Both the position numbers and the translations under genes were made by a program. 64,000 nt of DNA from Liolophura sinensis (Eukaryota > Mollusca > Polyplacophora > Chitonida > Chitonidae). This document shows, in pieces, positions 33,626-47,141 of the stretch. Where the stretch lies: contig NC_088301.1 in assembly GCF_032854445.1 (NCBI RefSeq), positions 59,906,512 to 59,970,511 on the forward strand, in the 5' to 3' direction. Under the pieces are notes generated by a model. It had not been told where the DNA came from. It searched no databases and worked only from the letters and a program-made list of their open reading frames with translations. How positions within the stretch are numbered: the first letter of the stretch is position 1; the number at the start of each line of letters is the position of its first letter.

Positions 33626-34639
33626 TTTTCATCAACTCACAGCCACTGCACTGTTGAAATTCCTGAGTCACTGTGCTTTGCTAGCATGCTAAACACTTGG
33701 CCAGTACATAATGACATGTTCTTGACTGTATAATATATAGTAAGCAGCTATAGAATACATCAAGATAGATCTAGGAGAAAGAATCACACATGTTGATATT
33801 ATTATTATATTTCTGCTCAAATAGCCCAAAAAATAATTAACTTTCACAACATTTCATCATTGTTTGTTGAAAATTGGTAAAGTGTGCCACATTATATTTT
33901 TATCACACTTTAGAATAATTGTAAAACTATAAATATCACAGATACATGTAGGAGTATGATATTTACTGAAAGGCAATATTTTGTGCTTTTCTTGGCTTAT
34001 ACAGAAAATTTGATTTAATTTAATTTTAGGTCAAAAATTTCCAGTATAGCTGTTTAAAGAGTCAGGGTAATGAAATGTTCAGAAAAAAAACCTTATCTAC
34101 TAAGATACTGGACATTTTTGGGGGAAGGAGTAGCTCAAGCGAGACGAAAACTTCTGTTGCATTTAGCGATATATTTGGGATGTAACATAAGTATGTATGG
34201 GGCTAAGATAAGGGGGTAAGTGTGTTTGTAAGTGGTAGAGTCAGTTTGTTTGTCTTCCCAACAGGGCTTCAGGATGAAACCTGTGTACTTTGGGAATCAA
34301 CAGTTACCAGTTTTATTGTCTATTGGTAAACAAGGTCTTAAGAGAGTCATTTATGGGGCACATTGGGTTATCGCATGATGTTGCCTTTCTGCCAATGGGG
34401 ATACTTGTCAGCCTTGTAGATGAGAATCTGTAGATATATCAGTGATGGCATGAGAAAAGGAAGTTCTAGTAGAGAAGCCAGATTCTGTTTCCAGAGCGGA
34501 AGTGCAGCGATTGTTTTGATTTAGCTTACCAAGTGGAGCCTCCTTATTTACATAACATGGACAGAAACCTGATCCTGTAACCCCGTTCCAGGATGGCCGT
34601 CCTGTATGCACCTCTTACTGAGCCTATATAAGTGGTTGT

Positions 34640-35995
34640 GGGTGATCAGTGAAGGTGATTGGTGTGATGGTGTTGTTACTTCCTCACATCAGTGAAGGTG
34701 ATTTGTGTGATGGTGTTGTTACTTCCTCACATCAGTGAAGATGATTTGTGTGATGGCGTTGTTACTCCCAGACATCAGTGAAGGTGATTTGTGTGATGGT
34801 GTTGTTACTTCCTCACATCAGTGAAGGTGATTTGTGTGTTGGCGTTGTTACTTCCTGACTTCAGTGAAGATGATTTGTGTGTTGGCGTTGTTACTTCCTG
34901 ACATCAGTGAAGGTGATTTGTGTGATGGCGTTGTTACTTCCTGACATCAGTGAAGGTGATTTGTGTGATGGGGTTGTTACTTCCTGACATCAGTGAAGGT
35001 GATTTGTGTAATGGTATTGTTACTTCCTGACATCAGTGAAGGTGATTTGTGTGATGGGGTTGTTACTTCCTCACATCAGTGAAGGTGATTGGTGTGATAG
35101 TGTTGTTACTTCCTCACATCAGTGAAGGTGATTTGTGTGATGGCATTGTTACTTCCTGACATCAGTGAAGGTGATTTGTGTGATGGTGTTGTTACTTCCT
35201 GACTTCAGTGAAGGTGATTTGTGTGATGGTGTTGTTACTTCCTGACTTCAGTGAAGGTGATTTGTGTGATGGTGTTGTTACTTCCTGACATCAGTGAAGG
35301 TGATTTGTGTGATGGCATTGTCACTTCCTGACATCAGTGAAGGTGATTTGTGTGATGGTGTTGTTACTTCCTGACATCAGTGAAGGTGATTTTTGTGTGA
35401 TGGCATTGTTACTTCCTCACATCAGTGAAGGTGATTTGTGTGATGGGGTTGTTACTTCCTGACTTCAGTGAAGGTGATTTGTGTGATGGTATTGTTACTT
35501 CCTGACTTCAGTGAAGGTGATTTGTGTGATGGGGTTGTTACTTCCTGACATCAGTGAAGGTGATTTGTGTGATGGCGTTACTTCCTGACATCAGTGAAGG
35601 TGATTTGTGTGATGGCGTTGTTACTTCCTGACTTCAGTGAAGGTGATTTGTGTGATGGCATTGTTACTCCCAGACATCAGTGAAGGTGATTTGTGTAATG
35701 GTATTGTTACTTCCTGACATCAGTGAAGGTGATTTGTGTGATGGGGTTGTTACTTCCTGACATCAGTGAAGGTGATTGGTGTGATAGTGTTGTTACTTCC
35801 TGACTTCAGTGAAGGTGATTTGTGTGATGGCATTGTTACTTCCTCACATCAGTGAAGGTGATTTGTGTGATGGGGTTGTTACTCCCAGACATCAGTGAAG
35901 GTGATTTGTGTGATGGCGTTGTTACTTCCTGACATCAGTGAAGGTGATTTGTGTGATGGCATTGTTACTTCCTGACATCAGTGTACGTGATTTGT
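34640..35995. repeat. 43-bp minisatellite (1.36 kb)
   Basis: About 31 highly similar copies of TCAGTGAAGGTGATTTGTGT, GATGG(T/C)GTTG and TTACTTCCTGACA. Variants (CTTCAG, CCCAGACA, ATTGTTAC) recur in blocks, suggesting expansion by multi-unit duplication. Confidence 0.96.
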
Positions 35996-37969
35996 GTGAT
36001 GGTACCTATCTCTGGCTGGTGTCTTTGCTTGGGATGATCCTAGGGGTATGGTTGTAATGTGAGGCAGTTGGCATTTGGAACTAAATCTGGCCTTAAAACT
36101 GTCTGTGTCAGCAGAGCATGACAAACTGACAGTTAACTGGACATCCCATTGACAGCAGGACTGCAGATGTGTGAGGAAAATGGTTTTTATGCCTGTGAGA
36201 GGCCAGAAATTCTCTCCCTGCAAACAGCTGGGTCAATCTAAGTGTAAACTGCCTAAAGTATGAGAGCGGAACCTTTGAAAGTTATTAACTGCATAAGTAC
36301 ACAATTTTTAAACCTTTAATCTACAAGAAGGAAATACAGTTCATGAGCTTGTTTCATATATCACACACATTTTTAGAATTTTTTGTGTGCTTTTTTTTTG
36401 TCATAACATATGCAGCCATTACACCTTTTTACTCAGTTTTCATTAGAGAAGGAAGAGGTTTAAAGAAAAACAGAAGCCATTAGGGATGATTTAAAACTGA
36501 AATCTCATATTAATTCACGACGTATGTGTAAAGCTGGATGAAAATGTTATACGTATGTATGTGTATATTTGCTTACAGTGACACTGAATTTATACTATTG
36601 CTGTCTAAATACCATTATTATTCAGTCTTCTTATGTCTACTTCAGAAAACTGCTTTCTTAAACAGGGTTTTGATGTTAGTTGATTTCTTTAATCCTTTAG
36701 GACATTAGTTTCTTAATTAATGAATGTGCTTTCTAGTAAATCGTGTCTTTACTTAAAGTTAATATTCAAGTTATATGTAGTGTTTTTTCATAAATTACAC
36801 CTTTTGTGTCGCAGTGAGGTTTGGGTGAAATCGCCCATCATAGTGATGGTTAAATGTATTTTTAAGAGCCAAATGCCAGATAGTTGGAACAAAGATGTAT
36901 AATTAGGAAGTTTATGGTATGATAGTGGCAGTTCTTGGTTGGCTGGCTGTCATGAGTTAAACAGTTGAACTGTTTACAGACATACCTCTCTAATTGTCAG
37001 TTCAGATCCTCCAAACAGATAGATGGCATTCTAAACAGCCTGTAGTATTGTGGTCATGCAGGAAGAAACTAACCCAGTATTTGTGTACGAAGGAGACCTG
37101 CAACAATTCAAGCACCTGGCTCTCTGCTAGGTTTACATAAGCCTGCAAACCTCATGGACAAGAGCGATATCTACACCTGGGCAACATCTTGGCTTTGTTC
37201 CGTTAATGACCAAAACATCAGAGACCTTTGTCTTCTTGGTTATCTCAAGTAGCCACCTTTAGCTCACTTTTATGAGTACTTAAGTTACGCAAGCATACAT
37301 ATACATATACATGTTTTCGTTTATGTGTATGCTCATGTATGTAGTAAAATTTCAATATGCTGCTTACATTGGCATAAAAATTATTTTTTGGGGGTTGATG
37401 AGCATTTTATATAATCTTCCGAACTGCTTAGAAATTTTGGGTATGGTATCTTGGTTTGATGGTTTCTGGTGAATGTATATTGATACAGGTAAGTAGCATT
37501 TTATATACCTGTGCTTGTTTCTACATTGTAGTTATATGGATAATTGGTGAAGGTAGACAGAGGATATGTCTATATGGTTGTACCGTTATTTTTGTGGTAT
37601 GAAGAAAGCTGCATGGAAAACATCTGATATAACTTGTGCCACACACAGCTGAAGATGAACCAGAATTGGCCCATATCAAAAACAAATGTGCAGAAAGAGT
37701 GTATAAAAGATATCTTTTGAGGAGTGAATGAGTTGAACATGCGAGTAATCTAAAGCATCTGTTTGTGGATAGGAACATTATGGATCAGAGGTAATTGCTT
37801 CTGTGTGGAACTGACTACAGCACCAGTACATCAACATGCACAACCCAATTTTTCTGCCTTGGACTGCACATGTTGTCCTTGATGGAGGAATCTAAGATGG
37901 CTGCCACCCAGATGGTGTGATGTAAGCACCAGATGGGTGGGGATGAAAGGTGCATAAAAGTCTGGAGCT
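35996..37969. other. Non-coding spacer
   Basis: About 2 kb, no supported exons or elements. Confidence 0.4.
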
Positions 37970-38020
37970 GGGGATAGGGGTGGTTTGGGGTGGGGTGGTT
38001 TTAGTGGATTTGGGGTGGGG
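37970..38020 (+). other. Putative G-quadruplex tract
   Basis: Six runs of four G occur on the plus strand (37970-37973, 37977-37980, 37987-37990, 37992-37995, 38012-38015, 38017-38020). The first four satisfy the usual G4 pattern, with loops of 3, 6 and 1 nt. Confidence 0.7.
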
Positions 38021-39294
38021 ATTAAAGGGCAACATTAGAGTCTGACAGCTCAAGAAGAGCCTGTGCTGCCCACCCAGGGGGTTTAGTCATTCATTCATGA
38101 CATGCTAGCTTCAAAACACCTGCAGGTAATGAAAAAATATGACATTCAATTTAAAAATGAACACCACAAATGGATCTTCGTGTGTCTAGTATCTAAAATC
38201 TATGTTTGCCATAGGTGAAGAATGCAAAAATGTCTTGTATTTCAACTAATTAACCTTCCTATCAGAACATGCAGAATTGAACTTCATTTCTTATGGAAAT
38301 TAAATGAAACATAAAACACAGGGTCATGAAAAATGAAGCATGAATGAAACATGAGTCTAAAAACAGACTACCATGTGCAAATTAGACCTGCTGGTAGCCC
38401 TAATCTCTGAGGATGGTTGTCCATTAATTATCAAGTAAGCTTGAAAATGGAAGACCAAGTTCAGTCGTACATGGTATCACCTGTAAGTAAGTCTTAGGAA
38501 TCTGGATATCTCTGTCAGGGCTATATTGATAAAAGGTTTTTGATCCCAATCTTAGAGTGATGCAAATGCAAATCAAAAAGCAAAATGCCAAAAAACAAAT
38601 AGAAAGAAAGAAAGGAAAAGAATTGCTCTGTAAGATCTTTTAAGTCCTGTGAATAAAAGAAAGCCAAACTCATTGTAGGTAAATCATCATGCTTCTGTAA
38701 TTACTTGTTAGCTTTTATACGGCTTGATTAGTTTTGGTGCTCAAACATTTACAGAACCAAACTTAGCTCTAAAAATTGCCTTTTCTGTGCTTTATTTTCT
38801 AAAACTCCAACCAAACAGGTGACTGTAAGGTTGGTTAGTCACTGTATTTGTAGCTTTCAGCATCTTAAAATAGTTCAGTGGATTACCTAAGGAAAATGGG
38901 CCAGGCCTGGTTTCCAGGATTCAGACTAGGTGCCACCTCCTTCCCAGGGGAATGGTGACATCTCTGATTGATGGAGAGGAAGTATCATTACATGGCATTA
39001 AGGGAATTTTGACTGGTCACAGTAATAGGGTAGTCTCTGTCTGACATGCTCATAAGTCTGGGACAAGCTGCTACAGCTGGGTGGTGCCCTCAGGATAAGG
39101 AAGTCACAGATACAACAATTTCTCTTACCATAAGACTGGAAACTCTTTGATTACACCATCTCCAAAACTCCAATCCAGACAGGAAAAGGTTTGGAGTTGT
39201 CAGCGTGTATGATGTAGGCCACATTTGTTTTGCTTTTGACATCAGTGAATCACACTGCATTATATATGTGTATTAAGTAATTACGGAAATTAAA
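38021..39294. other. Non-coding spacer
   Basis: No supported feature between the G-rich tract and the 58-bp array. Confidence 0.4.
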
Positions 39295-42200
39295 TGACAT
39301 ACCAAGATCCTGGTAGGCAACAAGTGTATGTACACACATGACATACCAAGGTCCTGGTAGGCATATTGAGCAAGGCAACAAGTGTATGCACACACATGAC
39401 ATATCAAGATCCTGGTAGGCGTATTGAGCAAGGCAACAAGTGTATACACACACATGACGTACCAAGGTCCTGGTAGGCGTATTGAGCAAGGCAACAAGTG
39501 TATGCACACACATGACGTACCAAGGTCCTGGTAGGCGTATTGAGCAAGGCAACAAGTGTATGCACACACATGACGTACCAAGGTCCTGGTAGGCGTATTG
39601 AGCAAGGCAACAAGTGTATGCACACACATGACGTACCAAGATCCTGGTAGGCAACAAGTGTATGCACACACATGACGTACCACGATCCTGGTAGGCAACA
39701 TGTGTATGCACACACATGACGTACCAAGGTCCTGGTAGGCATATTGAGCAAGGCAACAAGTGTATGCACACACGTGACATACCAAGGTCCTGGTAGGAGT
39801 ATTGAGCAAGGCAACAAGTGTATGCACACACATGACGTACCAAGGTCCTGGTAGGCGTATTGAGCAAGGCAACAAGTGTATGTACACACATGACGTACCA
39901 AGGTCCTGGTAGGCAACAAGTGTATGTACACACATGACGTACCAAGGTCCTGGTAGGCGTATTGAGCAAGGCAACAAGTGTATGCACACACATGACATAC
40001 TAAGGTCCTGATAGGCGTATTGAGCAAGGCAACAAGTGTATGCACACACATGACATACCAAGATCCTGGTAGGCGTATTAAGCAAGACAACAAGCGTATG
40101 CACACACATGACGTACCAAGGTCCTGGTAGGCATATTGAGCAATGCAACAAGTGTATGCACACACATGACATACCAAGGTCCTGGTAGGCGTATTGAGCA
40201 AGGCAACAAGTGTATGTACACACATGACGTACCAAGGTCCTGGTAGGCGTATTGAGCAAGGCAACAAGTGTATGCACACACATGACATACCAAGGTCCTG
40301 GTAGGCGTATTGAGCAAGGCAACAAGTGTATGGACACACATGACGTACCAAGGTCCTGGTAGGCGTATTGAGCAAGGCAACAAGTGTATGTACACACATG
40401 ACGTACCAAGGTCCTGGTAGGCGTATTGAGCAAGGCAACAAGTGTATGTACACACATGACGTACCAAGGTCCTGGTAGGCATATTGAGCAAGGCAACAAG
40501 TGTATGTACACACATGACACACCAAGGTCCTGGTAGGCGTATTGAGCAAGGCAACAAGTGTATGCACACACATGACACACCAAGGTCCTGGTAGGCGTAT
40601 TGAGCAAGGCGAGAAGTGTATGCACACACATGACGTACCAAGGTCCTGGTAGGAGTAGTGAGCAAGGCAACAAGTGTATGCACACACATGACATACCAAG
40701 ATCCTGGTAGGCGTAATGAGCAAGGCAACAAGTGTATGCACACACATGACGTACTAAGATCCTGGTAGGTGTATTAAGCAAGGCAACAAGTGTATGCACA
40801 CACATGACGTACCAAGAACCTGGTAGGCGTATTGAGCAAGGCAACAAGTGTATGCACACACATGACGTACCAAGAACCTGGTAGGCATATTGAGCAAGGC
40901 AACATGTGTATGCACACACATGACATACCAAGATCCTGGTAGGCATATTGAGCAAGACAACAAGTGTATGCACACACATGACGTACCAAGGTCCTGGTAG
41001 GCGTAGTGAGCAAGACAACAAGTGTATGCACACACATGACGTACCAAGATCCTGGTAGGCGTATTAAGCAAGGCAAGAAGTGTATGCACACACATGACGT
41101 ACCAAGGTCCTGGTAGGCGTAGTGAGCAAGGCAACAAGTGTATGCACACACATGACGTACCAAGATCCTGGTAGGCGTATTAAGCAAGGCAAGAAGTGTA
41201 TGCACACACATGACGTACCAAGAACCTGGTAGGCGTATTGAGCAAGGCAACAAGTATATGCACACATATGACGTACCAAGAACCTGGTAGGCATATTGAG
41301 CAAGGCAACAAGTGTATGCACACACATGACGTACCAAGGTCCTGGTAGGCATATTGAGCAAGGCAACAAGTGTATGCACACACAGGACGTACCAAGAACC
41401 TGGTAGGAGTATTGAGCAAGGCAACAAGTGTATGCACACACATGACATACCAAGAACCTGGTAGGCATATTGAGCAAGGCAAGAAGTGTATGCACACACA
41501 TGACGTACCAAGGTCCTGGTAGGAGTATTGAGCAAGGCAACAAGTGTATGCACACACGTGACGTACCAAGGTCCTGGTAGGCGTATTGAGCAAGGCAACA
41601 AGTGTATGCACACACATGACGTACCAAGAACCTGGTAGGAGTATTGAGCAAGGCAATAAGTGTATGCACACACATGACATACCAAGAAGCTGGTAGGCAT
41701 ATTGAGCAAGGCAACAAGTGTATGCACACACATGACATACCAAGGTCCTGGTAGGCATATTGAGCAAGGCAACAAGTGTATGCACACACGTGACGTACCA
41801 AGGTCCTGGTCGGCGTATTGAGCAAGACAACAAGTGTATGCACACACATGACGTACCAAGGTCCTGGTAGGCGTATTGAGCAAGGCAACAAGTGTATGCA
41901 CACACATGACGTACCAATGTCCTGGTAGGCGTATTAAGCAAGGCAACAAGTGTATGCACACACATGACGTACCAAGGTCCTGGTAGGCATATTGAGCAAT
42001 GCAACAAGTGTAAGTACACACATGACGTACCAAGGTCCTGGTAGGCGTATTGAGCAAGGCAACAAGTGTATGTACACACATGATGTACCAAGGTCCTGGT
42101 AGGCATATTGAGCAAGGCAACAAGTGTATGTACACACATGACACACCAAGGTCCTGGTAGGCGTATTGAGCAAGGCAACAAGTGTATGCACACACATGAC

Positions 42201-42420
42201 ACACCAAGGTCCTGGTAGGCGTATTGAGCAAGGCGAGAAGTGTATGCACACACATGACATACCAAGGTCCTGGTAGGAGTAGTGAGCAAGGCAACAAGTG
42301 TATGCACACACATGACATACCAAGGTCCTGGTAGGCATATTGAGCATGCAAGAAGTGTATGTACACACATGACATACCAAGGTCCTGGTAGGCATATTGA
42401 GCAAGGCAACAAGTGTATAT
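39295..42420. repeat. 58-bp minisatellite (3.1 kb), the largest array
   Basis: About 54 copies of TGACGTACCAAGGTCCTGGT, AGGCGTATTGAGCAAGGCAA and CAAGTGTATGCACACACA. Some units, mainly at the left end, are 44 bp because 14 bp between two GGC motifs are missing. Because the consensus has no stop codon in any minus-strand frame, minus frames of up to 586 codons run through it, encoding MCVHTLVALLNTPTRTL-like repeats. A 58-bp unit shifts frame each copy, so three peptides cycle. I see no sign of a real protein (no splice structure, no homology, no frame constraint). Confidence 0.97.
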
Positions 42421-43789
42421 TCATACTGGACATACTGAGACTAAGGTAGGCATCTTGAGCAAGACAACAAGTGTATATACATACAGTGCAATCACTATAA
42501 TGTCTTGTCCGTGGGTTGTGCTTAAAACCTACTATTGTCTTTAAAGCATAGGTTACAGGCTTGTGGTATTTAAAATTGATAGAATGTAACATTGTATATA
42601 ATGTTACAGATTCTCAGAAGAAAATATCAGGCATTTATAACAGATGTTTCCAGGTGTTTGACAACTTGAAATTAGAGAGGGATTATTTTTGTTTTAATAG
42701 GGAGAAGATTTAAATCATAAAATGTTCTGTATTTTATTTTATTTTAAAATTAGCTTAATTGTGTGTTAGGATTGACTGAAGCGGCATTTGCAGAGTTTGC
42801 ATTTTTATTCCTGATTGTTGATAAGGTGTAATTTAACTGTTTCCAGAAATTATTTTTGTTTGTAAGGCGTATGTACATGTATAATTTGTGGTATCCTTTT
42901 ATGCCTTATAAGAAATCACAAGTTTGTGATAGAGTTATGTTGTTTCACAGTTTTATGCTTTTGTAAATGAAAGGAGAACTTAACACCGGTGGGGTGTTTG
43001 CATCAGTGATGTTTATGACATAGTGCCTCTGCATGTCAAGTGCAGTAGGCTGGGCCTTGCTTCCTGTTACTTGAGGTGAAGTTTTTTTGTATTTGATCAT
43101 CTTTAGGATGTCAGTTTTGATAACAGGGGTAATGATAAGGATAGCTCTGCTACTTGACCTTGGTACCACAAGTCCCCACCCAAACATGGGATCAATTAGT
43201 TCAAGATTACTGTCCCCAGACTCCCTTGGGGTGCTTCTGTAGCCTAAGACACATTTTCCCATTAATCATGCACCATGTTAACTTGGCTCACTTGGGAGCC
43301 TCACCAAAGCAGTGGAGCTTCATAAGAGTTAAAACAATTAAGCAAATTTTGAAGAAGATTGGAACATTTTTTTTACAATAACGAAGAAGTTGAGGCATCC
43401 CCATGTTGCCAGGATTTTTGTCAGATTTTATTTCAGATAAGTGGTGTACAGTAGAATGGTGGGATATTAGGAGCTAGTGAGTTATAGCGTTGAACATTTT
43501 TCAATGCTATAACGCTAAGGCAACATTTTTTTTTCTTAATATTTATTTTTGTTGTCTTTAAGTTTTTAAGTGGGTGAGAGCCCCATTTCACTGACAGACA
43601 GAACCCTCCTTGGCATGCACACATAATGGTTTGTTAAAATGGGCAGATACAGTTATATTTTATTCAGAAATTGATGAAGAGTCCATGTCAATACCATGTA
43701 GCTATGATGTCAGCTTCTTATATAATTATAAAGAAAAGTTTCAGGAAATATTGAAAATAAAAATATGAAATACTAGTACCTCTCTACTT
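42421..43789. other. Non-coding spacer with a small hairpin
   Basis: GTTATAGCGTTGAA and TTCAATGCTATAAC near 43481-43514 form a 14-bp hairpin with one mismatch. No exon is supported. Confidence 0.4.
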
Positions 43790-44525
43790 AATATTATTCC
43801 AGTGGATCTGCTTGTTGTATAGACTATTTCCTATTATTCCAGTGGATCTGCTTGTTGTATAGACTATTTCCTATTATTCCAGTGGATCTGCTTGTTGTAT
43901 AGACTATTTCCTATTATTCCAGTGGATCTGCTTGTTGTATAGACTATTTCCTATTATTCCAGTGGATCTGCTTGTTGTATAGACTATTTCCTATTATTCC
44001 AGTGGATCTGCTTGTTGTATGGACTATTTCCTATTATTCCAGTATTCCAGTGGATCTGCTTGTTGTATAGACTATTTCCTATTATTCCAGTGGACCTGCT
44101 TGTTGTATAGACTATTTCCTATTATTCCAGTGGATCTGCTTGTTGTATAGACTATTTCCTATTATTCCTGTGGATCTGCTTGTTGTATAGACTATTTCCT
44201 ATTATTCCAGTGGACCTGCTTGTTGTATAGACTATTTCTTATTATTCCAGTGGATCTGCTTGTTGTATAGACTATTTCCTATTATTCCAGTGGATCTGCT
44301 TGTTGTATAGACTATTTCCTATTATTCCAGTGGATCTGCTTGTTGTATATTATTCTAGTGGATCTGCTTGTTGTATAGACTATTTCCTATTATTCCAGTG
44401 GATCTGCTTGTTGTATAGACTATTTCCTATTATTCCAGTGGATCTGCTTGTTGTACAGACTATTTCATATTATTCCAGTGGATCTGCTTGTTGTATATTA
44501 TTCCAGGGGATCTGCTTGTTGTATA
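43790..44525. repeat. 40-bp minisatellite
   Basis: About 18 nearly identical copies of ATTATTCCAGTGGATCTGCT plus TGTTGTATAGACTATTTCCT. Two units near the right end have lost the second half (TGTTGTATATTATT...). Very low divergence indicates recent expansion. Confidence 0.97.
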
Positions 44526-45104
44526 GACTACTTAGTTGATTTTCAGTTCATTCTGTGTTTTTCTTTGCCTTATCATATCCTTTGCTAAAGCTGGTGGGTT
44601 CTTTGTCTGAGGGCAGCACATCCTCATGATACCTGTAGCTGCATACTGAAGCTATGTGTACAACGTTTTAATGATGCTTTTGGCAGGGGGTGTGCTAGGC
44701 CCTCAGCTCCCTCATCCACCAGCTCATATAATCCGCTAGGCTTTAATGAGCTGGTCGCCAGTCTGTCTAGCAACCCGCTGACAAACCAAAATGATGTCCC
44801 TGAAATGGGTGAGAGAGCAGTGGTGACGTTGGTGTGCAAATTATGAAAAAATTGTGGAGGCATAATTTGATGAAGTGGGGTGGTAGATAATAATATGTCA
44901 CTCTGATAGAATCAAGATGTGACAGACAGACAGACGGAAAGTGATTTTCTCCCACTACATATAACACTTCAAAATTAAGTAGGGTTTATCTAGTGCGCAG
45001 TTTAGAAGAAACTCACAAAGGTTTAGGTCTCCAGGCTATATAGTCCGATTTTGTTTCAACTAATCTTCACAAGTGGCAGGTGTTCAGTGCTCATTTGCTT
45101 GCAA
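44526..45104. other. Non-coding spacer
   Basis: No supported gene. Confidence 0.4.
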
Positions 45105-45275
45105 GTGTGTTAGCTGATACTGGTATTAAGTCCTATTATATATTAGCTGGTACTGGTAATAAGTCCTATTATATATTAGCTGATACTGATATTAAGTCCT
45201 ATTATATATTAGCTGATACTGGTATTAAGTCCTATTATATATTAGCTGATACTGGTATTAAGTCATATTATATAT
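45105..45275. repeat. 33-bp minisatellite, five copies
   Basis: ATTAGCTGATACTGGTATTA plus AGTCCTATTATAT repeated about five times with few differences. The unit keeps frame (LADTGIKSYYI on plus). Confidence 0.92.
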
Positions 45276-46494
45276 TTGAAAATTTTGAGAAACGTAGCAG
45301 TCAAAGTACAACTGCCGAAGACATGTAATCCATATTTAATACACTGTTATGCAATTATTTTATTATATGCAATGAACAACAGCGAAAACTTGGCTTACCT
45401 TTAAATCTGCTTTGACCAACTACCCCCAGGCTAGTATACCACAAAGCAGATTTCTGAGAAAAGGTATGAAGAAAATGTTGTTTCATGAAAGTTTGTAATG
45501 TGTACAGCCACATTTGACCCTTATTACTCTTTGATTGACTCATTCTTCAATTAATGCTATGTGGGAAAATGTAAAGGATGAAATATGCTTTCTGGCTGAG
45601 ATTTGCCATATTTTATTGTCACAGTGAAATTACATGGACTGCATGGTTCTGATTTCCAAACTGAGCTCATGTAATTTTGATATGAGTACATACAAGTAGT
45701 GAGGGAGCCAACAGTTCATCGCCTGATTGAAATAAATGATTGAGAATTAGTACTTATGATTAGGATGCAACATACCACGATGTCTTGATGAGTTTTCCTA
45801 CAGATGGATGTGTATGAGCTATTAGTGGTGTATGATAGGTAGTTTATGTAATGACAATCATAGTCAGATATATCAGTATGTCAGAACCATAGTTACATCT
45901 GAATCCTTAACCCTGGACGGCTGTAGAGCTCTAGATCTGAAGATCTTCCAATTGAGCGGATTGGATGATCTGGTCTGCCAATCACTCTGAAACCCTGTAT
46001 GTAAATATTTGGAATCTTCTGACATCATCGTTATGTGTTTTTTCTCCCCCAGCCACGAGAGCTCATGTGATAAAATCTAGCTATGACCTGTGCATTTTTT
46101 AGTATTAGTAGTGCTGGCCTTTCTGACAGGGGAGTGGAAACGAAACACCAGCATTCCACACTTGGTTCACAAGGCTAAGCCACAGCTGGTTCATGGTTCA
46201 TCACGCAAATCTGCTTCTACCAGAAAAATTCCCATACCAACTTTAAGATATATCATATTTTAAATGTATCAGAGATTAACAACACATTTAGACCGTATGT
46301 TAAAATATTAGTATATTGCATGTTCTGTAGCTAGTACACAATTTTATATGTGAGTGCATGCAATGAAGAATCTATAAGGGTGGTGATAAAGTCGTACCGT
46401 ATCCAAGATAGCATATTTTTACTACCACATGTAGGTATTTGTTAGAAACATATTGGAAAGCATGTACATCATAGCCAATCTATATAATTAGAAC

Positions 46495-46605
46495 AAGCGC
46501 GATTGTTACATTGTTAAGTGCTCTTTTCAGTAACGTCTCGCCATGATATGGCTGAAATAGTCTCGATGTGGTGTTAAGCCATGCTCATTCAGTCATTCAT
46601 TTGAT
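46495..46605 (+). mobile_element. SINE tail fragment
   Basis: ATGATATGGCTGAAATAGTC, GATGTGGTGTTAAGCC and TCATTCAGTCATTCA resemble the 3' ends of tRNA-derived SINEs (a pol III element tail with ATTC repeats). It is not an obvious copy of families A-C here. Confidence 0.5.
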
Positions 46606-47085
46606 AACATGAAGCTTTGATGTGTACCACTTCAGGTCAATATATTAGGCTTTGTACATGACACTTCACAGTAACACACATACAATGTGAAAAATTCAGT
46701 TGTAAGAATTAAAGCATGACAGGATACAGGAGACATTCTTTGTTGACATGCTATAACTGTAATTTACAATAAACACAGATTTAAAAAACATTGACCTAAA
46801 AAAAGTACTGGTTCATTTCTTTTTCTAATGAACTTCTCACTGCTCATTTGGAAGAATTGGACTGAACTCTATTATCAGGATTTTTGTAGGAAGGGAGACA
46901 ACTCCATCAAGCCTGCAGTGAGCCTTTGGACTGTCCATAGCTTTGGCATGTCTGGCTCAGCCTAAATAAGGTTTTACAATAAAGATAAACAGCCTCACGG
47001 CCTTAAAAGAGCAGCATGTGAAACTTAAAGCTTGAATCTGGACTCTCATTTATGTATTATTTATCAGGTTGAGACTACATTGTGA

Positions 47086-47141
47086 AAGCTTTAAACACTT
47101 TTGAAAGCTTTAAACACTTTTGAAAGCTTTAAACAGTTGTG
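47086..47141. repeat. 19-bp triplicate
   Basis: GAAAGCTTTAAACACTTTT is repeated three times, the last with CAGTT. Confidence 0.85.

Noticed and set aside
39273-42592. Minus-strand frames of 247-586 codons, Cys/Val/Leu/Thr-rich repeats
   Set aside because: They arise from a stop-free 58-bp tandem unit read in cycling frames. Several overlap in different frames equally well, and there is no exon or promoter evidence.
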